From: Acinetobacter towneri DSM 14962 = CIP 107472
Lineage (GTDB): Bacteria; Pseudomonadota; Gammaproteobacteria; Pseudomonadales; Moraxellaceae
Assembly: GCF_000368785.1 (NCBI RefSeq)
Contig: NZ_KB849691.1
Span: 73,835 to 137,834, forward strand
Length of the DNA: 64,000 nucleotides
Reading direction: 5' to 3'
The notes beneath the pieces were generated by a model that searched no databases, had not been told where the DNA came from, and saw only the letters and a program-made list of their open reading frames with translations. Below are positions 50,217 to 59,959 of this stretch, in pieces (position 1 is the first letter of the stretch; every line of letters begins with the position of its first letter). The translations under genes were made by a program, and so were the position numbers.

Positions 50217-50224
50217 AGTATCAC

Positions 50225-50248
50225 AACGCCTTTCGGGGCGTTTTTTTA
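50225..50248 (+). terminator. Rho-independent terminator of the LpxO gene
   Basis: AACGCC/GGCGTT stem with a 6-nt TTTCGG loop and a seven-T tail, 9 nt after the stop. Confidence 0.88.
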
Positions 50249-50330
50249 TGACATTTTTGAGCAATTTCAGCAACGAGCTTTAATCCAGACCTACTTTTAT
50301 GTATAGAATGAAGTAAATAGGGGAATTTTT

Positions 50331-50747
50331 ATGCAAACGTTTCGTTCTAAAAAAGATTGGTGGGTTTTGGCTTTTGTGATTTGTATGTCTGGTCTATTGA
50401 TTCAGTTATTGCTGACCATGTACGCCAAAGGCACGATGCCAGCATTTCCTGTGCACACAGGGGTGTATTTCATTACCATTTTTGTGTTGTGGTGGCCTGT
50501 GTTCAATACGCGCTATCAGGTCGATGCAGAACGCTTGCAGATCCGTTGCATGTTTTTAAAATGGGATATTCCACGCGACAGTATTCAAAAAATATCTAAA
50601 ACCAATAATTCGGTAGCGTCACCTGCTTTGTCGCTGAAGCGTTTAAAAATTGATTATCTTCAAGCGGGGCAGCCAAAATTTGTATTGGTTTCACCTAAAG
50701 ATCAGACCAAATTTAGTCAAGCCTTGGGAATGGAAATTACCGACTAA
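50331..50747 (+). CDS. Bacterial PH-domain membrane protein
   Basis: A 138-residue protein with two N-terminal membrane helices (about 10-32 and 42-58) and a C-terminal bacterial PH-like domain (TRYQVDAERLQIRCMFLKWDIPRDSIQKI and the following beta strands). The ISKTNNSVASPALSLKRLKI segment fits small YcxB/bPH-type domains. Function unknown. It is monocistronic and sits immediately before the MITE-like element. Confidence 0.75.
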   Translation: MQTFRSKKDWWVLAFVICMSGLLIQLLLTMYAKGTMPAFPVHTGVYFITIFVLWWPVFNTRYQVDAERLQIRCMFLKWDIPRDSIQKISKTNNSVASPALSLKRLKIDYLQAGQPKFVLVSPKDQTKFSQALGMEITD

Positions 50748-50752
50748 TCCCT

Positions 50753-51034
50753 AGGGTCTGTTGACATTTCATAAATGGCTTGCGCTGTAGGCTAAAACTG
50801 AGCAGATCAGGCATGAAACGCAGGGAATAGCGAGACTATTGCCAAGTTTCATAACGCAATCTGAGAAAGTTTTAGCCACAGCCTTTCAGGACGAGCATAT
50901 TTTTTGCTGCTATTGCGTTATGAGTCAGTCATTTAGAATGACTAAATTTCCTGCCTCATGCCTTATATCAGCTAAAAAACCTTGCGAGATATATCTCTCA
51001 CGTCGCAAACATAGACGAATTGTCAACAGACCCT
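50753..51034. mobile_element. MITE-like element (282 bp, no transposase)
   Basis: Bounded by AGGGTCTGTTGACA at the left end and its exact inverse at the right, the core of a 16-bp perfect inverted repeat CTAGGGTCTGTTGACA (50751-50766 / 51021-51036). No transposase is encoded; the longest frame (50839-51036) resembles nothing. If the ends are taken as GGTCTGTTGACA, both flanks read CTAG, a possible 4-bp target duplication. A 98-bp right-end copy lies at 54164-54261. The parent transposon is not identified. Confidence 0.75.
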
Positions 51035-51119
51035 AGGCTTTTTAAGCAAAAATAAGCATCAAAACTTTGAGGATGAGCAGAGCGGCATTCTCAAGATTCA
51101 CGCAGCATAAGTCGCGGGC

Positions 51120-52184
51120 TTATTCTATTTTGAGGTGCAATTGATTTGCACTGCAATCTACACATATTTCCGATTTTTCAGGATACTTTAAAAAATATAA
51201 AGCTAAAATGGGTTCAAGTTCAGTACGAATTTTACGCCCCAAATGCCGCGCGCCGTAACGAATATCATGCCCCTGATAAAAATAGGCTTTAGCTGCTGCA
51301 GTGAGTTCGACTTGGCGCTGTTGATGCTGCAGGCGATGGTTTAACTTTTCCAATTCAATTTCAACCAATTGCGGCAGGGCATCAGCAGATACCGCTTGAT
51401 AATGCAAACTACGGTCAATCCGATTTAAAAATTCAGGGTCAAATTTACGCTGCATGACTTTTTCAATGATCCGTTGTGTGGGCATGCGTTTTAAGCACAG
51501 TTGTTGTACTTTTTGCGGCAACAGATTCAATTTATCTAAGTATTGTTGTGCGGCTTGAGTACCCACATTGCTGGTCATAAAAATCATGCAATTGCGAAAG
51601 TCGATGGTTTTGGTGCCTGCAGTCAGGGTCAGTTTGCCTGTATCTAGCACATTCATTAAGCCACGTATCACTTCGCTTGAGGCTTTTTCCAGTTCATCAA
51701 ACAGCATAATGCCTGGGCGGGTGTGCGAACCTGCAATCGCAGTTTCATCAAATAAACTATGGCCTTCTTTAGAGCCGACATAGCCAGGAGGCGCGCCTGT
51801 GAGTGCAGCCGCATAGTGTTCCTGCGCCAAGGTATTCATATCAATGCGGCAGAAGGCATCGGGGCGACCATAAATGGCTTCGGCAATCAGGCGCACCGTT
51901 TCGGTCTTGCCAACACCTGTCGGGCCAAGCATTAAAGTCACTGAAAGTGGTCGCTCTGTGCTGGAGAAATCGGCCTTGACCACATACAGCATTTTTTCGA
52001 TTTCATTCAGCGCTGCATCTTGTCCAATAATCCGTTGACGTAACAATTGCATGACTTGTGTAGGTTCAAAATGAAAGCGCGGCTTGCCAATCAAACGGTC
52101 TTTGGCGGATACATACTGATGTGTACTGATCGGCTGGGACGTTGCGGATTGAATGGTCGGTATGCCGTGTGGTGCGGTCGTCAT
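51120..52184 (-). CDS. Stand-alone Clp/ClpB-D2-type AAA+ ATPase
   Basis: A roughly 354-residue AAA+ protein equal to the second nucleotide-binding domain of ClpA/ClpB plus its C-terminal small domain. Walker A GPTGVGKTE, pore-like EEHYAAALTGAPPGYVG, Walker B IMLFDELEKA, sensor-1 IFMTSNVG, FDPEFLNRIDR and a C-terminal GHDIRYGARHLGRKI are present. There is no NBD1 or N-domain and no recognisable ClpP-binding IGF loop. The ATG at 52184, with AGGAAAG upstream, is preferred to the TTG at 52226. The partner or substrate is unknown. Confidence 0.85.
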   Translation of the reverse strand: MTTAPHGIPTIQSATSQPISTHQYVSAKDRLIGKPRFHFEPTQVMQLLRQRIIGQDAALNEIEKMLYVVKADFSSTERPLSVTLMLGPTGVGKTETVRLIAEAIYGRPDAFCRIDMNTLAQEHYAAALTGAPPGYVGSKEGHSLFDETAIAGSHTRPGIMLFDELEKASSEVIRGLMNVLDTGKLTLTAGTKTIDFRNCMIFMTSNVGTQAAQQYLDKLNLLPQKVQQLCLKRMPTQRIIEKVMQRKFDPEFLNRIDRSLHYQAVSADALPQLVEIELEKLNHRLQHQQRQVELTAAAKAYFYQGHDIRYGARHLGRKIRTELEPILALYFLKYPEKSEICVDCSANQLHLKIE

Positions 52185-52369
52185 CCTGCACTTTCCTTCT
52201 GCTGACAAGATGCCTGAGCATAGCAAATCTTGTGTTGCCGACTGATCGTTTTTAGCACTGAGCTGATCGTTTTAGTGGATAGATCATGCGCTATGCCACA
52301 GGATAAAGCTTGAAAAAATCAGATAAAGCAGCACATCATGTAAAGAATGCAGCAACAATAGGATGACTC

Positions 52370-54169
52370 GTGAACCCAAACGCAGGTGAGCATATCGAGA
52401 AAATTTTGGCAAATATGACCCAATTGCCAGGGGTTTACCGTATGTTGGGTAAAGACGGGGAGTTGTTATATGTCGGCAAAGCCAAAAATTTAAAAAACCG
52501 AGTGTCGAGTTATTTTGTCAAAACCATCGAGCATCCTAAAACGCAGGCTTTAGTGGCGCGTATTTATGATATTGAAACTTTGGTGGTGCGTTCCGAAACT
52601 GAAGCGTTATTGCTTGAACAAAATCTGATTAAGCTGCATCGTCCACCGTACAATATTATGCTGCGCGATGATAAGTCCTATGTTTATATTTTTGTGTCGG
52701 CAGATCAGCCTTATCCGCGTATTGCCAGTGGACGCGGCAAAGGCAAGCATCAGATAGGCAAGTTTTTTGGGCCTTATCCGAGTGCGTACAATGCCCGCGA
52801 TACTTTGGTGGTGTTACAAAAACTGTTTAATGTGCGGCAGTGTGAAAACAGTTATTTTGCTCAACGGCAGCGTCCGTGTTTGCAATATCAGATCAAACGC
52901 TGTTCGGCACCGTGTGTAGGATTGATTTCGCCCGAAGAATATAAAGAAGATGTTAATAATTCGATTCGATTTTTACAGGGCGATAGTAAAGAACTGAATC
53001 AGCAATTGATTGCTAAAATGGAAGCTGCAGCCGAAGCGTTGGAATTTGAAAAAGCAGTCTTTTACCGTGACCGTATGGCTTTGTTGCGTGATGTGCAGGC
53101 ACAGCAAGCCATTTATAAACTCAAAGGCGAAGCCGATATTATCGCAATAGCTTATCAGGCAGGTGTGACCTGTGTGCAAATTATGCATGTGCGCAATGGC
53201 AAAATGCTGGGCGGTAAAAGCTATTTTCCTGATATGTTGGGCGATGATTTGGGGCAAATGTTGGCCGATTTTATTGCCAACTTTTACTTTCAGGTGGCCG
53301 ATGAAATTCCAGCGGAATTGATTGTTAATGTGGAAGTGGCAGATTGCAAAGAGTTGGAACAAGCCTTACAGCAACACTTCGATAAAAAAATTCAAATTAA
53401 ACATAAAGTGCGTGAAACCCGTGCCGAGTGGCAAGAATTGGCACAAATGAATGTGCAGCATGCCATTAAAGGTAAACTCGCCAATCACTTTGAATTAAAT
53501 GAGCGTTTTCATCAGTTAGAGCAAGTGGTTGGACGCCCGATTGATCGGATTGAATGTTTTGATATTTCGCACACTATGGGCGAAGACACTGTGGCATCTT
53601 GCGTGGTATTTGACAGTGGTGGTATTCGCAAACGTGATTATCGACAATTTTCAATTCAGGATATTCAGGCTGGAGATGACTATGCTGCCATGCGCCAAGC
53701 TTTAACGCGCCGTTATAAAAAAGCCATGCTGCCCGATTTATTGCTGATTGATGGCGGTAAAGGGCAGTTGAATATGGCGATGGAGGTCATGCAGGAGTTA
53801 GGATTGGATGCCTTTATGATTGGGGTGTCCAAAGGCGAAGGACGCAAACCTGGTCTAGAAACGCTACATTTTACCGATGGCAGCAAAATTCAGCTGCCTG
53901 AAGATCATAAGGCGCTGCATTTGATTCAGCAGGTACGTGATGAAGCACACCGATTTGCAATTACCAAGCACCGTGCCAAGCGCGATAAAAAACGTGGCTC
54001 ATCAATACTTGAAGTGATTCCGGGCTTAGGGCCAAAACGTCGTCGTGATTTACTCACCCATTTTGGTGGCATACAAGGTGTCCTGAAAGCTTCTGAAAAA
54101 GAGTTGACTTTAGTACCCGGACTGGGTGAAGTAATGGCGCGTACGATTTATAAAGTGCTGCATGAATGA
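52370..54169 (+). CDS. uvrC: Excinuclease ABC subunit C
   Basis: The 599-residue endonuclease of nucleotide-excision repair. It has the N-terminal GIY-YIG domain ([31 protein letters not shown]), a UVR domain (about 206-241), the C-terminal RNase H-like nuclease region ([21 protein letters not shown] with conserved Asp residues) and two helix-hairpin-helix motifs at the end ([18 protein letters not shown]). It starts at GTG 52370 behind AGGATGACTC. The last GAA codon and the stop overlap the start of a MITE-end copy (54164-54261). Confidence 0.96.
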   Translation: MNPNAGEHIEKILANMTQLPGVYRMLGKDGELLYVGKAKNLKNRVSSYFVKTIEHPKTQALVARIYDIETLVVRSETEALLLEQNLIKLHRPPYNIMLRDDKSYVYIFVSADQPYPRIASGRGKGKHQIGKFFGPYPSAYNARDTLVVLQKLFNVRQCENSYFAQRQRPCLQYQIKRCSAPCVGLISPEEYKEDVNNSIRFLQGDSKELNQQLIAKMEAAAEALEFEKAVFYRDRMALLRDVQAQQAIYKLKGEADIIAIAYQAGVTCVQIMHVRNGKMLGGKSYFPDMLGDDLGQMLADFIANFYFQVADEIPAELIVNVEVADCKELEQALQQHFDKKIQIKHKVRETRAEWQELAQMNVQHAIKGKLANHFELNERFHQLEQVVGRPIDRIECFDISHTMGEDTVASCVVFDSGGIRKRDYRQFSIQDIQAGDDYAAMRQALTRRYKKAMLPDLLLIDGGKGQLNMAMEVMQELGLDAFMIGVSKGEGRKPGLETLHFTDGSKIQLPEDHKALHLIQQVRDEAHRFAITKHRAKRDKKRGSSILEVIPGLGPKRRRDLLTHFGGIQGVLKASEKELTLVPGLGEVMARTIYKVLHE

Positions 54170-54261
54170 CTAAATTTCCTGCCTCATGCCTTATATTAGC
54201 TAAAAATCTTGCGAGATATATCTCTCACGTCGCAAACATAGACGAATTGTCAACAGACCCT
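54164..54261. repeat. Truncated copy of the MITE-like element right end
   Basis: About 98 bp matching 50936-51034 with only a few differences (C/T in the ATATCAG/ATATTAG segment and a short A-run difference), ending with TTGTCAACAGACCCT. The left part is absent. It begins inside the last codons of uvrC, so the uvrC stop codon lies in repeat-derived sequence or the homology starts by chance there. Both copies lie in the same orientation. Confidence 0.8.
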
Positions 54262-54393
54262 ATTTACTGCATAAAAAGCAGTATTTTCTACAAAGGTAAA
54301 TAGCAAAAAAGTGCATTGACTCTGTCGTCATTGAACATTCACATCAGATCGAAACCCTGTAATATCAACCACAACATTGTTTAAGGAAAAGCT

Positions 54394-55188
54394 ATGTCGT
54401 TGCTACAGACCTATCAAGCCATTGCCGAGCAAGAATGGATAGACATCCCGCTTGGGTGGTTACAGGGGCGCACTATTTATGGTGGATTGGTGGCAGGTTT
54501 GATGATGCAAAAAGCCCAGCTTTGTATTGCCGATCCGAAAAAGCGCTTGCTAAGCAGCAGTGTCACGTTTGTCGGACCTGTGCAACAAGGTCGGGCACGG
54601 CTCACGGCGGAAATTCTGCGTGAAGGCAAATCTGTGACCAGTGTCGAAGTTCGTTTATGGCAGGATGATGCAGTACAAAGCATTTTAATTGCCAGTTTTG
54701 GTGCGGCACGTGAATCCAGCATTGTGGTGCAACAAGAACGTACTGCGCCCAATTTTCCACCTGCAACGGAATTGCCTGTTACACAGCATCATCCTTTAGC
54801 ACCTGAATGTTTTCAGCAGATGGATTTGGTTTGGTCTGAAGGACAATATCCGTTTACTGCTAGTCATAAACCTGATTTTGCAGGCTGGATGCGTTTTAAC
54901 CCAAAACAGCATACGAATCGTGCCATGACCATTGCCGATTTGATGGTGGCTTTTGATATGTGGCCGCCTGGAGTACTGCCGATGTTTGAGCAGCTCGCTC
55001 CTGCCAGTTCACTGACTTGGCATGTGACCTATGTCAATCCTTTGCAAAATCAGCTGCAAGATTAGATGAAATATAAAGTTTTTACCGATCATGCTAGCGG
55101 TGGTTATGCCACAGAATATGCGCACTTATGGGATGATCAGGATCGGCTAATAGCGATTGCCCGACAGACCATCACCGTGTTTGCCTAG
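54394..55188 (+). pseudogene. TesB-like acyl-CoA thioesterase interrupted by an amber codon
   Basis: The frame starts at ATG 54394 and runs 223 codons to TAG 55063-55065, ending NPLQNQLQD. The same frame continues MKYKVFTDHASGGYATEYAH and on to ARQTITVFA (TAG 55186), the usual C-terminus of this double-hotdog thioesterase family; a Trp codon TGG would give the expected DW.KY. So one base (TGG to TAG) splits a 264-residue protein. ATG follows the stop directly (TAGATG), so reinitiation giving two chains is conceivable. Function of the intact protein is probably acyl-CoA hydrolysis. Confidence 0.75.
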
Positions 55189-55281
55189 TGACACCTACTA
55201 GCATTTCGTATAAAGTGAAGCCTATTCACGATGACAAATCCTCAAAAAACTTGTGAATATGCAGCGTAAAGAGGGGAAACA

Positions 55282-55881
55282 TTGGCGGTGTCTATGACAA
55301 CAGGTCGTATCCTGAACATTCCAAATATATTAACTTTGGCTCGAATCGCCTTGATTCCTGTTTTTTTGTTGGTGGCGTATTGGCCGCCTGCAATGGGCGT
55401 AAATGGTTATGATGGTGGCATGACGCGTCATATTATTTTGACGTCTATTTTTGTGATTGCTGCTGTGACCGACTGGTTTGATGGCTATTTGGCACGTACT
55501 TTGAATCAGACCTCTGCATTTGGGCGCTTTTTAGACCCTGTGGCCGATAAACTTATGGTCGCTGCGGCATTGATTGTTTTAGTGCAATGGCAACCGACTA
55601 TTTCTATGGCTTTTGCCGCGATTGTAATTATTTCCCGTGAAATTACCGTATCTGCCTTACGAGAGTGGATGGCTGAACTCGGCGCACGTACCAGTGTGGC
55701 GGTGTCTACAGTGGGGAAATATAAAACAGCATTCCAAATGATTGCGATTTCAGTGTTCTTATTGAACTGGCAACCATTGGAAATGGTGGCTTATTTGTTG
55801 CTCTATACTGCTGTAATTCTAACGCTTTGGTCGATGTTTATTTATTTAAAAGCGGCATGGCCATATTTGAAACAACCTTAA
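55282..55881 (+). CDS. pgsA: CDP-diacylglycerol-glycerol-3-phosphate 3-phosphatidyltransferase
   Basis: A 199-residue inner-membrane enzyme that makes phosphatidylglycerophosphate, the precursor of phosphatidylglycerol. The CDP-alcohol phosphotransferase motif is complete: DWFDGYLARTLNQTSAFGRFLDPVADK (D-x2-D-G-x2-A-R-x8-G-x3-D-x3-D). Four or more hydrophobic segments are visible. The start is taken as TTG 55282 with a GAGGGG ribosome-binding site 5 nt upstream; the ATG at 55294 (MTTGRILN) is an alternative at poor spacing. Confidence 0.95.
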   Translation: MAVSMTTGRILNIPNILTLARIALIPVFLLVAYWPPAMGVNGYDGGMTRHIILTSIFVIAAVTDWFDGYLARTLNQTSAFGRFLDPVADKLMVAAALIVLVQWQPTISMAFAAIVIISREITVSALREWMAELGARTSVAVSTVGKYKTAFQMIAISVFLLNWQPLEMVAYLLLYTAVILTLWSMFIYLKAAWPYLKQP

Positions 55882-55900
55882 ATATCGTGATTCTTCATTA

Positions 55901-55930
55901 AAAAGTGCTTCTGATTGAAGCACTTTTTGA
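55901..55930. terminator. Bidirectional terminator between pgsA and the ABC exporter
   Basis: AAAAGTGCTTC/GAAGCACTTTTT stem with a 5-nt TGATT loop, flanked by A and T runs, in the short gap between two convergent genes. Confidence 0.88.
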
Positions 55931-57733
55931 TTAACTATGGGTTTCTTCCTCGGCATCATCCTCATAAGTTTTGGCAATTTTTTCAATATTTAAACTTTTT
56001 GCCATCGCATCAAAAATTTCTTTATAAACCCCATTTTGATGATAAAGCGCATCATGTTCGCCATGTTCCGCAATCCTGCCATCTTTCATGACATAGGTGT
56101 AATCGGCATCAATAATTTGCGATAAGCTATGTGAAATGATGATGACTGTACGCCCTTGTTTAATTTCATCGAGGCTTTGTTTGATTTGTTCGGTTGCAAT
56201 GGCATCCAGACTAGCAGTCGGTTCATCTAAAAAAATAATAGGTGGATTTTTCAGGAACATACGTGCAAGGGCAATCCGTTGTTGTTGACCGCCTGAAAGC
56301 ATGAGGGCATCTGCGTCATAAGCCTGAGGCAATTGCAAAATTTGTTCGTGAATAGAGGCTTTTTGGGCTGCCAGAATCACATCTTCCAAGCTTGCATCAG
56401 TTTTGCCATAACGAATATTTTCAAAAATAGAGCCTTGGAAAATATGATTTTTTTGCAAAACCAAGCCGATATGGTCACGCAAATATTGAGTGTCGATGTG
56501 GTTAATATCAATCCCATCGAGCTGAATTTTTCCCTGTTGTGGTTCATAGAATTTATCTAATAAACTGATCAGGGTAGATTTTCCTGCTCCCGACAATCCC
56601 ACCAATGCGGTAATTTTATTGGGCTGAATCTGCATTTGAATGTCTTTGAGTGCATGATGTCCATTCGGATAAAAAAAGTTTACCTGTTGCAGATCAAACT
56701 GCCCTCGAATAACTGGTTTAAGCGTACCACTTGGCTCAATTTCATGCTCGGCTTCCAAAATTTGAAAGAAGCTTTCTGAATAGATCATTGCATCATTGAC
56801 TTCATCATAAATACGATGCAATGAGCGAATTGGGGCAGAAACATTGCCAAACAGCAACACGTGATACATGATCATGCCGATGCTCATTTGTCTATCTAAC
56901 ACAAAATAAGCAGTTAAAATAATAATCAGCACCACGCCAATTTGTTCAATAAAGCTTTTTAAACCATCAAATAAAAAACTGGTTTGGCGGGTCTGCATTT
57001 GATTGTGGGTCAGTTTTTTCTGCAGGGTGAGTTGTTTTTCTGCTTCGATGCTTTCTCTGTTAAATGATTTAATCACGGTAATTGAGTTGATGATGCTGAG
57101 AATCCCTTGGCTTTTTTTCTCACGTCCATCACGTAAATTACGTCGCCAGCTTCCTAGTTTTTGTGCCTGCTGATAGGTCAGCCAAAAATAAATAGGCACA
57201 ATGAGTGTCGCGACCAAGCCCACATAAAAATTGGCATAATACATTAAGCCCAAAGCCACAATTGCACTGGTAAAGAGTGGCAAAATATCAATAAAGAAAA
57301 TTTGCACTAAGCGGGTGAGCGAACCAATGCCACGATCTATACGTGTTTGTAATTTACCTGCTTGGTTGTTGTCCTGATTAAAAAAGGCCAGTCGATAACG
57401 CAAAAATTTCTCAATAATGCCCTGTGCCAAATCTTGTGACACAAAAATGCGTAGTTTTTCACCATAAAACTTCTGTCCAAACTGCACAAAGGCATTGATG
57501 ATTTCTTTACCCAGCAAAATGGCTGAAATGGTGATTAAAATGTGCCAGCCTGCAGACAGACCTTGTCCTGCCTCAATTAAGGCGTTAATACGGTCAACAG
57601 CGTATTGTAAAGTTAGTGCATTGACTTGAGCTGTTAATGAGCCGATGAGCGTTAAAACTAAGGTAGCAATCACCAAGAGCTGATAAGGTCGAACGAAGGG
57701 ACGCAATTTTTGAAATAAATGCCATAAATTCAT
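55931..57733 (-). CDS. ABC exporter, fused permease and ATPase
   Basis: A 600-residue half-transporter of the MsbA/type IV exporter kind. Six transmembrane helices span roughly residues 20-320. The nucleotide-binding domain shows Walker A GLSGAGKST (about 377-385), a Q-loop (LVLQKNHIF), signature LSGGQQQR (about 478-485) and Walker B IIFLDEPTASLD (about 498-509), all intact. The substrate cannot be told; it could be a lipid, peptide or drug exporter. It does not sit with lpxK or other msbA neighbours, so I give no symbol. Confidence 0.9.
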   Translation of the reverse strand: MNLWHLFQKLRPFVRPYQLLVIATLVLTLIGSLTAQVNALTLQYAVDRINALIEAGQGLSAGWHILITISAILLGKEIINAFVQFGQKFYGEKLRIFVSQDLAQGIIEKFLRYRLAFFNQDNNQAGKLQTRIDRGIGSLTRLVQIFFIDILPLFTSAIVALGLMYYANFYVGLVATLIVPIYFWLTYQQAQKLGSWRRNLRDGREKKSQGILSIINSITVIKSFNRESIEAEKQLTLQKKLTHNQMQTRQTSFLFDGLKSFIEQIGVVLIIILTAYFVLDRQMSIGMIMYHVLLFGNVSAPIRSLHRIYDEVNDAMIYSESFFQILEAEHEIEPSGTLKPVIRGQFDLQQVNFFYPNGHHALKDIQMQIQPNKITALVGLSGAGKSTLISLLDKFYEPQQGKIQLDGIDINHIDTQYLRDHIGLVLQKNHIFQGSIFENIRYGKTDASLEDVILAAQKASIHEQILQLPQAYDADALMLSGGQQQRIALARMFLKNPPIIFLDEPTASLDAIATEQIKQSLDEIKQGRTVIIISHSLSQIIDADYTYVMKDGRIAEHGEHDALYHQNGVYKEIFDAMAKSLNIEKIAKTYEDDAEEETHS

Positions 57734-57875
57734 AAGCTATTATTGTTATAAGAACGATGATTTTAAGTCTAAGGATGAACTTCACGACTCACAAGCCAAA
57801 AAGCTGTGTCATTTTGTGAGCAGTCCTGATCCTTGTTTTAGATTAAACAATAAGCTATTCAGCATAGGAATGACC

Positions 57876-58493
57876 ATGAATCTAGAATTGTTTGCACCTG
57901 AGCGTTGTGACAACGTACTGCCTTATGACGGCATTGTGCAGGACTATGGTTTGGTGCTGAGTGCGGAGCATAGTGAGCGTTATTTGCAGTATTTTCTGCA
58001 ACATTTGGCATGGCAGCCTGATGAAGGTCTGCTCTTTGGTCAGTATTATCGGACACAGCGCCAAGTGGTATGGTATGGCGATGAGCAGTATCAATATCGT
58101 TATTCGGGAGCAGTTAAGCAGGCACTGCTATGGCAGCCTGCTTTGTGGCGATTGAAACAGCAAATTGAACAATGGGTCGGGCATCCCTTTAATTCATGTT
58201 TGGCCAATTTATATCAAGATGGTACGCAGGGCTTGGGTTGGCACAGTGATGATGAGCCGAATTTAGGCAGACACGCTGTCATTGCATCTTTGAGTTTGGG
58301 GGCAACCCGTAAATTTTGTTTTCAGCATAAACACCGCGCCAACAAGGTTGAGCTACTGTTGCACAGCGGTCAGTTGTTGGTCATGCGTGGCACGACACAA
58401 CACTATTGGAAACATGCCTTAATGAAGTCCAATAAAATTATACAACCCAGAATTAATCTGACCTTTCGCTATTTTCACACGGCTATTGAATAA
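57876..58493 (+). CDS. AlkB-like 2-oxoglutarate/Fe(II) dioxygenase
   Basis: A 205-residue dioxygenase resembling the ALKBH2/3-type AlkB proteins that remove alkyl groups from DNA bases. The N-terminal DYGLVLSAEHSERYLQYFLQHLAWQPDE and the RYSGAVKQALLWQPALWRL segment lead to the metal site WHSDDEPNLG (His123, Asp125) and the C-terminal RINLTFR, whose Arg binds 2-oxoglutarate. The start at 57876 has an AGGA ribosome-binding site; the frame extends to a GTG at 57816. It is monocistronic. Confidence 0.85.
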   Translation: MNLELFAPERCDNVLPYDGIVQDYGLVLSAEHSERYLQYFLQHLAWQPDEGLLFGQYYRTQRQVVWYGDEQYQYRYSGAVKQALLWQPALWRLKQQIEQWVGHPFNSCLANLYQDGTQGLGWHSDDEPNLGRHAVIASLSLGATRKFCFQHKHRANKVELLLHSGQLLVMRGTTQHYWKHALMKSNKIIQPRINLTFRYFHTAIE

Positions 58494-58582
58494 AACTTGA
58501 TTTAGCACTCTAAATCCTTATTCAGGAATAAATTTTAATTGTATTTAAATTCAGTGCTTTAAGGTATCAACAACCTAAATCT

Positions 58583-59365
58583 TTAAGTGAGTTCTATACT
58601 AAAACTGGTATTCAGTACTTCCACCTGTTTTTCAATTTGTTCTGCATTGTCCTGCAAAATTTCAATCAGTTTTTGCAAATTGACAAATTCAAAACGGTTT
58701 TTAGATGCCAGCAGCGTCAATGCATAAGGTGCATCTTTAGATGAAAAACGAATCGGTACAGATAAGCCTGCAATTTCTGCATCGAGTTCGCCGTTAGAAA
58801 AATAATAGCCTTGTTTTTTGATTTTGCGCATTTGCTGCAAAAAGTCATCTTCATCTTGTGCAAAATTGACTTGTGCCAATTCGTTAGAAAAACGTTGGTA
58901 ATAGTCTAAAATTTTAGCTTTAGGCAGATGTGCCATAATAATTTTTGGCGATGAGCCGACATAAACAGGACGTGGGCAGCCGCGACCATAAGACAGCAAA
59001 GGTGTATCTTTAAAGATTTCGTGATGCACATCAATGCAGGAATCTTGATTGAGTTGGGTCAGCAAACAGCAAAATTCAGTACGTTCCGCAATTTTTTTCA
59101 TAAACGGAATACTGATGGTGACCAATGGATCGGTCGTGCGAGAGATAAAATCCAATACCGCAATTTTTGGCCCAAGGGTGTAATCTCCCGATGTGCCACT
59201 CATGCGCTGCAACAACTCTGCTGAAACCAACTCTTTTAAATAGCGGTAACTGGTAGGCTTAGATAAACCAAGTTCCTCACTAATGGTATCTACATTAATG
59301 ACAGGACGTGCGGTTGAAAATAAGTCTAAGACTGTGAGAATCTTGCCAAAGCTAGACAGTGCCAT
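58583..59365 (-). CDS. IclR-family transcriptional regulator
   Basis: A 260-residue regulator with an N-terminal winged HTH (about 8-65, VDTISEELGLSKPTSYRYLKELVSAELLQR) and a C-terminal IclR effector-binding domain (about 80-250, with SCIDVHHEIF, GRGCPRPVYVGSSPKIIMAHLP and ISVPIRFSS-like SVPIRFSS). IclR proteins usually control catabolic operons near them, but none is adjacent here, so the target and effector are unknown. Confidence 0.88.
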   Translation of the reverse strand: MALSSFGKILTVLDLFSTARPVINVDTISEELGLSKPTSYRYLKELVSAELLQRMSGTSGDYTLGPKIAVLDFISRTTDPLVTISIPFMKKIAERTEFCCLLTQLNQDSCIDVHHEIFKDTPLLSYGRGCPRPVYVGSSPKIIMAHLPKAKILDYYQRFSNELAQVNFAQDEDDFLQQMRKIKKQGYYFSNGELDAEIAGLSVPIRFSSKDAPYALTLLASKNRFEFVNLQKLIEILQDNAEQIEKQVEVLNTSFSIELT

Positions 59366-59515
59366 GCGGATTTACCCATTCACACCAAAAGGATGGTGTC
59401 ACTTTATATCAAAAAATCGCCAGACCAATAGACTTTTTAAAGATGATCTTAGGCATTCTAACGATCAATATCCCAATTCTTTCGTTTGTCGTTGTTATCT
59501 ATTCAGAAACAGGAT

Positions 59516-59959
59516 TTAAGGCTGAATGCCGTGAGGCTCACGATACCAGCTTTCAATCAATAGTGCTGCGGCAAGACTGTCGGCTGCGAGCTTTTTGCCA
59601 CGCCCTTGGGCTTGATAATGATCAAGCTCATCACGTGCTTCACGTGTGGTTAGGCGTTCATCGACCATTAGGGTGTTGATATTGCTTTGATGGCGTAAGC
59701 GTCTGGCAAACTTACGTGCACGGGTAGACAGTTCCGACTCGCTATCATCCATATTTAAAGGTAAGCCCACTAGAAATAATTGTGGCTGATGTTGCTTGAT
59801 GATTTTCAGCAAGTTTTCCCATTGTGGAATGCCATCTTTCATGGGGAAGAGGGCGAGTGGGGTCGCACTTTCAATTAGTGCCTGCCCCACAGCCATGCCC
59901 ATTTTTTGCGTACCGAAGTCAAATGCCATAATGGTTTGGGCTTGTGTTGTTTCAAGCAT
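59516..59959 (-). CDS. ruvX: YqgF/RuvX putative pre-16S rRNA nuclease
   Basis: A protein of about 147 residues with the YqgF nuclease fold. The catalytic-type residues are in [15 protein letters not shown] (first Asp), [13 protein letters not shown] and [13 protein letters not shown], plus [15 protein letters not shown] at the end. Homologues process the 5' end of pre-16S rRNA and have been linked to Holliday junction resolution. The ATG at 59959 overlaps the yqgE stop by 8 nt; the frame reaches a TTG at 59965. Co-transcribed with yqgE, as is usual. Confidence 0.92.
   Translation of the reverse strand: MLETTQAQTIMAFDFGTQKMGMAVGQALIESATPLALFPMKDGIPQWENLLKIIKQHQPQLFLVGLPLNMDDSESELSTRARKFARRLRHQSNINTLMVDERLTTREARDELDHYQAQGRGKKLAADSLAAALLIESWYREPHGIQP

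Noticed and set aside
50839..51036. 65-codon frame inside the MITE-like element
   Set aside because: It resembles no transposase, overlaps the terminal repeat, and lacks a good ribosome-binding site.
58583..59365. IclR regulator as controller of an adjacent catabolic operon
   Set aside because: The neighbours are alkB-like and ruvX-yqgE; no catabolic genes are nearby to support it.
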